Below, one piece after another: positions 1-6,700 of a stretch of 9,073 nucleotides of DNA. The notes under the pieces are model-generated. The model was not told the DNA's origin and did not search any database. It worked only from the letters and a program-made list of their open reading frames with translations. Made by a program: the position numbers and the translations under genes. Every line of letters begins with the position of its first letter. The first letter of the stretch is position 1. Origin of the DNA: Planctomycetaceae bacterium (GTDB lineage Bacteria > Planctomycetota > Planctomycetia > Pirellulales > Pirellulaceae); assembly GCA_007695205.1 (NCBI GenBank), contig REEF01000508.1, positions 1 to 9,073 of the forward strand, read 5' to 3'.

Positions 1-88
1 GTCAGAAAAGGGGTCTGACCCTTTGGAGGGCACGCTGAAAACTCGAAAAATACGGTGTGCCCGGAGAGGGTCAGACCCCTTTTCTGAC
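1..88. repeat. REPIN-like long inverted repeat, 22-bp perfect arms, just downstream of the synthase stop
   Basis: Bases 1-22 (beginning GTCAGAAAAGGG) are the exact reverse complement of bases 67-88 (ending CCTTTTCTGAC). Each arm itself carries a short palindrome built on GGGTC-N-GACCC (11-21 centred on T16, and 68-78 centred on A73), so the whole is two REP-like units facing each other, the layout called REPIN. A further inner stem pairs 28-37 with 53-62 (six perfect pairs, then four more including two G-T wobbles), leaving a loop at about 38-52. It may serve as a 3' mRNA stabiliser or transcription barrier for the synthase gene. I see no T run that would make it a standard intrinsic terminator within the window. 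Such elements are usually moved by REP-associated tyrosine transposases (RAYT); none is present here. The element touches the window edge and may extend beyond it. Confidence 0.85.
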
Positions 89-93
89 AGACT

Positions 94-3000
94 CTAAGCC
101 TGTTGGGAAACGACGGTGCTCTGCATTTCGACTTCGATTTGGTGGTCTTGGCCGTCGTCGATCAGGGTGATGAAATCGTCGGGTTGTTCGGCGCCGTCCA
201 ACGTCAGGCGGCTGACGGTGGCGTTGGGGCCGTGGTGGTGGATGGTGATGTGATAGAAGGTTCCGCGATAGCGGTAGTGGATCTTGAACTCGGTCCATTC
301 GGCCGGCAGGCACGGCGCGATGCGCAGCTTGTCGACCTCGATGTGCAGGCCCAGCAGCGATTCGATGATCAGCCGGTACATCCAGCCGGCCGATCCGGTG
401 TACCACGTCCAGCCGCCGCGGCCCGTATGCGGCTGGATGCCATAGACGTCGGCGGCCACGACATACGGCTCGACGCGGTACTTGGCGGTGTCCGCCGGCG
501 TCGTGCCGTGCGAGACGGGATTGATCAGCCGGAACAGCTCCCACGCTCGCTCGCTGTCCCCCCGCGCGGCCGCGGCCATGACGGTCCAAATGGCGCTGTG
601 CGTGTACTGGCCTCCGTTTTCCCGCACGCCGGGTACGTAGCCTTTGATGTAGCCCGGATTCAGATCCGATTTGTCGAACGGCGGATCGAGCAGCAGGATC
701 AGACGGTCGTCCCGGCGGACCAGGCGGCGATCGACGCTGGCCATCGCGGCTTCGGTTCGCTCGGGCGTGCCGGCGCCGGAGAGCACCGACCAGCTCTGCG
801 AGATGGCGTCGATCTGGCATTCTTCGTTCTCGGCCGAGCCCAGTGGCGTGCCGTCGTCGAAGTAGGCCCGGCGATACCACTGGCCGTCCCAGCCGTGCTC
901 GTCGATGCTTCCACGCAATCGGCTGGCTTCGACCGTGTACCGATCCGCCAGGGCCACGTCGCCGCGTTGGCGCGCCAGGGCGGCGAACTGCGTCAGCACG
1001 TGAAACAGGAAGAACGCCAGCCACACGCTCTCGCCGCGGCCTTCCTGGCCGACCAGATTCATGCCGTCGTTCCAGTCGCCGCAGCCCATCAACGGCAGAC
1101 CGTGTTGGCCGAACCGCAACCCGCGATCGAGCGCGCGGACGCCGTGCTCGTACAGCGTGGCGTCGTCGTCCGTCACTTGCGGTAGGTCGTAGTTGGATTC
1201 CTCGTCCTCGCGCAAGGGCCGCGAATTCAGGAAGGGAACTCGCTCGTCCAGCACGCCCGTGTCGCCGGTCGTGCCGACATAGCGGCAGATGGCCAGGGGC
1301 AGCCAGAGGTAATCGTCGGAGAAATGCGTCCGTACGCCGCGTCCCTCGGGCGGATGCCACCAGTGCTGGACGTCGCCTTCGCGGAATTGCCGGGCCGCGG
1401 CGCGCAGCAGGTGCTCGCGGAACAACTGCGGCTGGGCATGGACCAAGGCCATCGCGTCCTGCAGTTGGTCGCGGAACCCGAACGCTCCGCCCGATTGATA
1501 AAACCCTGAGCGGGCCCACATGCGGCAGGCCAGCGTCTGATAGACGAGCCAACCGTTGGCCAGGAAATTGACCGACGGGTCGGGCGTTTCCAGATGCACC
1601 ACGCCCAGCGTCCGGCTCCAATAATCCCATACGCCCTCGATCGCCCGATGGGCGCTGTCGACGCTGCGGAACCGCTGCGCCAGGGCCTTGGCCTCGGCCG
1701 CTCCGCGCGCGGCGCCGATCGTAAACGTGACGATCCGCTCTTGTCCGTCTTCCACGGTCAGCGGCGTTTGCAGGGCGACGCACGGATCGTAGCCCGCCCC
1801 GACGCGGCCCGAGAGCCGCACGCGCCGCATGGCCGCGGGGCTGGCCAGTTGGCCATTGCGGCCCAGAAACTCGGTGCGGTCGCCGGTCAACGAGCGGTTC
1901 GCTTCGCTGCAGTTGACAAACGCCACCCGGTCCCCGAACTCGGGGCTGTAGACGTTGCGGGCGAGAACCGCGCCGCTGGCCGGATCGGTCTCGGTCACCA
2001 CGTGCAGCAACGACTTGCTCCGTGCGTCGCCGAGGACCAGTTCCCAGTAGCCGGTGACCGACAGTTTTCGCGGACGGCCCGAGTGGTTGGTGATCTTGAG
2101 CTTGTAGAACTTGACCGGCGAGTCGACCGCCACATAGACCATCAGCTCCGTCGTCAGGCCCTCGTCGGTGGTATCGAAGATGCTGTAGCCGAATCCGTGG
2201 CGCACGACGTAGGTGTGTGGCCCACGTGCCGGCTGCGGCGTCGGGGACCAGAATCTGCCCGATTCTTCATCGCGCAAATAGATGGCTTCGCCACTGGGAT
2301 CCGAGACGGAGTCGTTGTGCCAGGGGGTGAGCCGGAACGCGTGGCTGTTTTCCGCCCAGGTATACGCGCTGCCCCCTTCCGACACGACGGTGCCGAATTG
2401 CGAGTTGGCGATGACGTTCACCCAGGGCGCGGGCGTGGTCTGGCCGGCGGCCAGGATCGTCACGTACTCGCGGCCGTCGTGGCTGAATCCGCCCAAACCG
2501 TTGAACAGCGCCAGATCGCGTTGCGGGGGCTCGTAGGGGAGGGGCGCCTCGGGCCGACTACGAAGCGGCTCGAGCAGCGGCTGCTGCAACAGCGGGATCG
2601 AGGCGTCGGTTCGGCCGCGGCGCTCGGCTTGCTCCGCCAAGGTTCCTCCGTCGTCCAGCAGCACGATCCGAGCCACGCTCTGCAGCAGCGCCCGATCATC
2701 CTCCGAGATCTGCTCGCCGCGGCGGATGAAGATTCCGCCGGGCCGGTCGACGTGCGATGCTTCGGGACTGGCCGCCACCAGATCGACGATGGCTTCCTGC
2801 AGCGTCTGCCGGTATCCCGAATCATCTTCGTTCCAGATCACCAGATCGACCGTCAGCCCCTTCAATCGCCAGTAGGCGTGTGCCTGCACCGCCTGGCGGA
2901 CGAGTTCGATCCGTTGGTGGTCGCGGATCCGTACCAGCACGATCGGCACGTCCCCAGAGATGCCGTAGCCCCACAGCCCCGATTGCCCCTGCCGGTTGCG

Positions 3001-3639
3001 GCTCAGGATGCTCGCCTTGGCCCGCCGCAGGGCCGAGGCATAAATGATCGAGCCGGCCAGACGGCCATAGACTTGCGCATCGGCTTCGGAAGCGCTCAGT
3101 TGCTGGAGCAGGACCAGGCTGTGCGTCCAGGCCAGGTCGAAGACGCGGTCGGCCAGACTGGGGTCGTGGTACTTCTCGGTCAACGAGTCGATTCCGGCGC
3201 GCGACTCGGCGACTCCGGTGACGATATCGATCCGCACGGCTTCATTCGGCTGCAACAAGACGGTCTGGCGGATGCTGACGATCGGATCGAGGACCGGGCC
3301 TGCGGTGTTGGAAAGGGGCTGGTTGTCGTCCAATGCTGCGGGGGACGCGAGCGTCCGCTGCCGGCCGATGAAACGCAGCCGATCGGTTTCGTAGGACGGC
3401 TCGCCGACCGTGGTGCCCCGCACCGCCATCATGTGCGTCATCCATGGGGGGCGCTCTTCGGCCGAGCGTGGACGGCGCGTAGCGTAGATCGCCTGACGGC
3501 CGCGGACCAGTTCGGTCTGTACGAACAGATTGCTGAACGCCGGATGGGATTCGTCCTGCGCCTGTGTCGCCAGCACGACTTCGGCATAGCTGGTGACCTG
3601 GATGGTCCGCGGCGTCTCGGACCGGTTGGTCAGCGTCAC
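94..3639 (-). CDS. ndvB: Cyclic beta-1,2-glucan synthase, C-terminal part (GH94 phosphorylase-type region)
   Basis: 1181 residues from a GTG at 3639-3637, but the frame is open upstream to 3702 and is the same frame as the N-terminal part, so this GTG is probably only an internal valine (residue 1750 of the whole). No Shine-Dalgarno site precedes it. The 21 open codons above the GTG continue the family sequence (ISVSPEDDIELRRV then TLTNRS). Residues 1-180 complete the first beta-sandwich; about 200-345 is an alpha/beta linker domain I cannot name; 365-660 is a second beta-sandwich; about 670-1090 is the GH94 (alpha/alpha)6 barrel. Barrel motifs: GFRDQLQDAM (721-730), GDWNDG (854-859) with D858 as the expected general acid, NGGQYTHSA (1008-1016) and TGSAGW (1081-1086), the last two in the expected phosphate-binding region. 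In Brucella Cgs this C-terminal region controls glucan chain length. Databases often call such proteins GH36-type or glucoamylase-family. The stop TAG lies 5 bases from the inverted repeat. Confidence 0.9.
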   Translation of the reverse strand: MTLTNRSETPRTIQVTSYAEVVLATQAQDESHPAFSNLFVQTELVRGRQAIYATRRPRSAEERPPWMTHMMAVRGTTVGEPSYETDRLRFIGRQRTLASPAALDDNQPLSNTAGPVLDPIVSIRQTVLLQPNEAVRIDIVTGVAESRAGIDSLTEKYHDPSLADRVFDLAWTHSLVLLQQLSASEADAQVYGRLAGSIIYASALRRAKASILSRNRQGQSGLWGYGISGDVPIVLVRIRDHQRIELVRQAVQAHAYWRLKGLTVDLVIWNEDDSGYRQTLQEAIVDLVAASPEASHVDRPGGIFIRRGEQISEDDRALLQSVARIVLLDDGGTLAEQAERRGRTDASIPLLQQPLLEPLRSRPEAPLPYEPPQRDLALFNGLGGFSHDGREYVTILAAGQTTPAPWVNVIANSQFGTVVSEGGSAYTWAENSHAFRLTPWHNDSVSDPSGEAIYLRDEESGRFWSPTPQPARGPHTYVVRHGFGYSIFDTTDEGLTTELMVYVAVDSPVKFYKLKITNHSGRPRKLSVTGYWELVLGDARSKSLLHVVTETDPASGAVLARNVYSPEFGDRVAFVNCSEANRSLTGDRTEFLGRNGQLASPAAMRRVRLSGRVGAGYDPCVALQTPLTVEDGQERIVTFTIGAARGAAEAKALAQRFRSVDSAHRAIEGVWDYWSRTLGVVHLETPDPSVNFLANGWLVYQTLACRMWARSGFYQSGGAFGFRDQLQDAMALVHAQPQLFREHLLRAAARQFREGDVQHWWHPPEGRGVRTHFSDDYLWLPLAICRYVGTTGDTGVLDERVPFLNSRPLREDEESNYDLPQVTDDDATLYEHGVRALDRGLRFGQHGLPLMGCGDWNDGMNLVGQEGRGESVWLAFFLFHVLTQFAALARQRGDVALADRYTVEASRLRGSIDEHGWDGQWYRRAYFDDGTPLGSAENEECQIDAISQSWSVLSGAGTPERTEAAMASVDRRLVRRDDRLILLLDPPFDKSDLNPGYIKGYVPGVRENGGQYTHSAIWTVMAAAARGDSERAWELFRLINPVSHGTTPADTAKYRVEPYVVAADVYGIQPHTGRGGWTWYTGSAGWMYRLIIESLLGLHIEVDKLRIAPCLPAEWTEFKIHYRYRGTFYHITIHHHGPNATVSRLTLDGAEQPDDFITLIDDGQDHQIEVEMQSTVVSQQA

Positions 3640-3702
3640 TCGCCGCAGTTCGATGTCGTCCTCGGGCGAGACGCTGATCTGGGTGTAGATCTCGATCTTC
3701 TC

Positions 3703-3723
3703 CTAAAAAATAAAAAAAAAAAC
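3703..3723 (-). other. A/T-only tract with in-frame amber stop interrupting the synthase frame
   Basis: On the coding strand the segment reads G, T11, A, T6, AG, coding V-F-F-F-I-F-stop; on the plus strand it is A6 at 3705-3710, T3711 and A11 at 3712-3722. It is sharply unlike the GC-rich coding DNA on both sides. The family, as I recall it, has an A-x-F-R-R-R-D-like stretch at this place, which fits the same number of codons. After the stop the frame resumes directly with EKIEIYTQISVSPEDD. A Shine-Dalgarno-like AGGAG (3704-3700) overlaps the stop, but no ATG, GTG or TTG follows at a useful distance in frame. The tract resembles a sequencing or gap-filling artefact; a true mutation cannot be excluded from the sequence alone. 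Confidence 0.85.
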
Positions 3724-6700
3724 CCGGGCTTGCGTGAAGATCGCTTCATAGCCCTTGGTGGCTTTGGTCGTCGGCTGCCAAGCGCCCGACCACAGCGTGC
3801 CGCTTTCCACATCGTGCAAGTAGCAGAAGCTGCCGTAGCTGTCGCGCGTCGCATCCTCGCGCCAACGCGTCACTGCCAGATCGCGCCAGCGGCTGTACCC
3901 GCCGCCGGCGCTGGTCACGAGCACGTGGTAGCGGCCGTTGGACAGCAGATGGGCTTCCACCGTCGCGCTGTTGGGATCGGTGAACACGCGCATCGTGCCG
4001 GCTTCTTCGGCCGAAGCGGCTCGCGTGGCCCGCGCTTCGCTGGCGTGAGGAAAGACCGGCGCGCTGGCCTTGGGAACGCGTTCCTGCAGCAGCAGATCGG
4101 CCGCCCGCAGCATGGGATCGGCCAGGAAGCGGCGTTGCATGGGCTTGTCGAGCAGCACGTAGGCCAGCGACAGCAGGCTCATGCCTTGGTGATGCGCCAT
4201 GAACTGCCGCACGGTGACTCGATCCGCGCCCGGCGGACACCGCGAAGGCGTGTAATCGACCGCTTCGTAGAATCCGTAGGCGCCCTGCTGGCCGTCGGCC
4301 GCCAGCCGTTCGAGGTTGCGGCAAGCCGCCTCGGGCGCCACCATCAGCGCCAGTTCGCTTGCATAAGGCGCAATCACCAGGTCTTCGGCCAGGCCGCGTT
4401 TCAGGCCCAGTCCGGGCACGCCAAACGGCCGGTACTGATAGGTCCTGTGCTGATCGATCGTGTTGTACCCGGACTCGGAAATTCCCCACGGCACGCCGCG
4501 CTGCCGGCCATACTCGATCTGCCGCCGGACGACGGCGTGGTAGGTGCGGTCGAGCAGCGTGTTTTCATAGTTGGGCATGACCAGCAGCGGCATCAAGTAT
4601 TCGAACATCGAGCCGCTCCAGCTCAACAGCGCCGGCACGCTGCCGGCACGTGTCAGCAGACGGCCCAGCGCGAACCAATGCTCCTGGCCAAAATCCCCTT
4701 GGGCGACGAGGACAAAGCTAGCCAGCCGCGCCTCGGAGGCCAGCAGATCGTAATAGCCGGCATCCATCCGTCGTTGGCTGACGTTGTAGCCGATGGCGAA
4801 CAAATCTCGCGTGGAATCGTACAGCAAGCGGAAATCCATGTCGGCCAGTTCGCCGCACTCGACCGCGACTCGCCCGAAGGCAGCGATCCGCTCCCCGGCC
4901 CGCTCCGACGCAAGGGCCAGCGCGGCGCTCCATCGTTCGAGCCATTCTTTCACCTCGGCGGACACCAGTGGCAGTGCCGCCTGGATCAGCGGCAGCGCCG
5001 CGTTTTGCACGCTCGCGACGTCCGGCAGCGTGGCCGAGGTGTCCAGGCGCTGGAGCAGCTCGCACAACCGGTTCAGCGGCCCGCCGGGATCGCTCGAGCC
5101 GTGCTGCCCCAAGTCGTCGGGCGGCGCAGGCAAGGCGAGCCATGCCGCCAGGTGCTGCAGGTCGGTGTGATGATCGTTGCAGGACCGCTCGTAGGCGCTG
5201 GTCCACCACGCGAGTTCCGCATGGCTGCCTGCCGCCGCGGTCAGTTCGGCGGCTGCTACCGTCAGCCGCGACAGCAAGGCGTCGGCGGCGCCCAGCGTCG
5301 CGGGAGCTTGATCGAGATCTTCGAGCTGGCGTTCGATCTTGCGTATGACGTCGGCGCCGACCAGCGGACCGCCGGTGCCGTGGGCCACATCCAGCAACAC
5401 GCGCAGCGTATCGCGCAGGCCGCCAAACAACCGGGGCGGCAGGACGCGCGCCTCGCTCAGTTCCTGGCAGCCGCTGCGGAGTACCAGCAGGTTCGCGGCC
5501 AAGTTGCCGCTATCGACCATCGAAACATAACAGGGCAAAAGCGGCGCCAGCGTCCGCGTGTTGTACCAGTTGTAGAAATGCCCCCGGTAACGTTCCATGC
5601 GTGACAGTGTTTCGAACGTTCGTAGCGTGCGTGCGAGAAACTGCGCGGCCGAGCAGTAACCGAAATCGTAGGCCGCCAGATCGGCGACGAGCGCCATGCC
5701 GATGTTCGTCGGACTGGTGCGCGACGCGACCACCCGATTTGGATTCTGCTGGATGTTGTCCGGCGGCAGCCAATGGTCTTCCGCCGTGACGAATTCCTCG
5801 AAGTACCGCCACGTCTCTCGCGACAGTTTTTCGAGAAAGCGATGCTGCTTCTCCGACAATCGCGACGTGGGCTTGTGAATCGGCCGGCTCAGCCACCAGG
5901 CGACCAGCGGCGAAGCCGCCCACGCGACGATCCAAGGCACCGCGAAGGGCAGCATCTCGCGACGGAAAAGGCCGATCACCATCAGTGCGGCGGCGGCCAG
6001 CATGGGCGCGAAAGCCATCGAGCGGAACGTACCCATCAGGTGGCCGTGGGCGCCTCGTTCCGAATCGCTCGCGGTCTGCCATTCCAGCAGCCGCCGCTTG
6101 GTCCAACCCATCCGCACCAGCGTGCGGACGATCGCATCGGCGCTGATATACGCTTCGTAGGGCAGGAAGACGAACGTCAAGGCGCTTTGGGCCAGCGGCC
6201 GCGCGAGCGATTGCAGCGTCTCGCGCAGATGCAGCCGCAACGGCAGGTCCACCGGCTTGTGCAGCAGGTCCGCCACCGCCGCCAGCAGCGTCGGCAGCAG
6301 GACCACGCAGGCCAAGAACAGCAGCGCGCCCATGGCGACCGCCGGCGAAACGAACCACGAGCCCAGCAGCACCAACAGCATGGCCACCGGCGTCAAGCTG
6401 CGGCGCAGGTTGTCGAAGATCTTCCACCAGGACAGCGCCGAGATCGGGTTGCGGACGTACTTACCCGACCGGCCGCGGACCCACGGCAGCAGCCACGCGG
6501 CGATCTGCCAATCGCCGCGCATCCAACGATGACGGCGGGCGATGTCCGACGCATAACGCGCGGGATGCTCTTCGTACAGCGTCACATCGCTCAGCAGAGC
6601 CGAACGGCAATACGCTCCCTCGATCAAGTCGTGGCTGAGAATCGCGTTGTCGGGAAAGTTACCGCCGCGCTGTTCGAAGGAATCGAGGTCGTAGATCCCC

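Noticed and set aside
71..1783. 570-codon minus-strand open frame overlapping the C-terminal part
   Set aside because: It is a different frame of the GH94-coding DNA, very rich in Arg, Pro and Gly, and without motifs; the overlapped frame has clear GH94 catalytic motifs.
94..3639. Two separate genes (split synthase working as two subunits)
   Set aside because: The halves share one frame with no spacer; the cut falls inside a beta-strand-rich domain rather than at a domain boundary, and the second half has no start codon with a ribosome site.
3712..3729. CCCGGG followed by T11 on the coding strand as an intrinsic terminator
   Set aside because: The palindrome is six bases with no room for a loop, and I find no larger stem ahead of it in the coding sequence. 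The T run alone is not a terminator.
3700..3735. Insertion sequence or transposon scar at the break
   Set aside because: No target-site duplication or terminal repeat is visible, and the duplicated domain shows that the segment has about its normal length.
1594..5604. Very long plus-strand open frame (1336 codons), with others at 103-1185, 5773-8037 and 8056-8784
   Set aside because: All four lie in the same register, exactly codon-on-codon opposite the synthase frame. Stops there would need TTA, CTA or TCA codons in the synthase, which are rare in this GC-rich gene. The translations are rich in Arg, Gln and His, with no recognisable domain.
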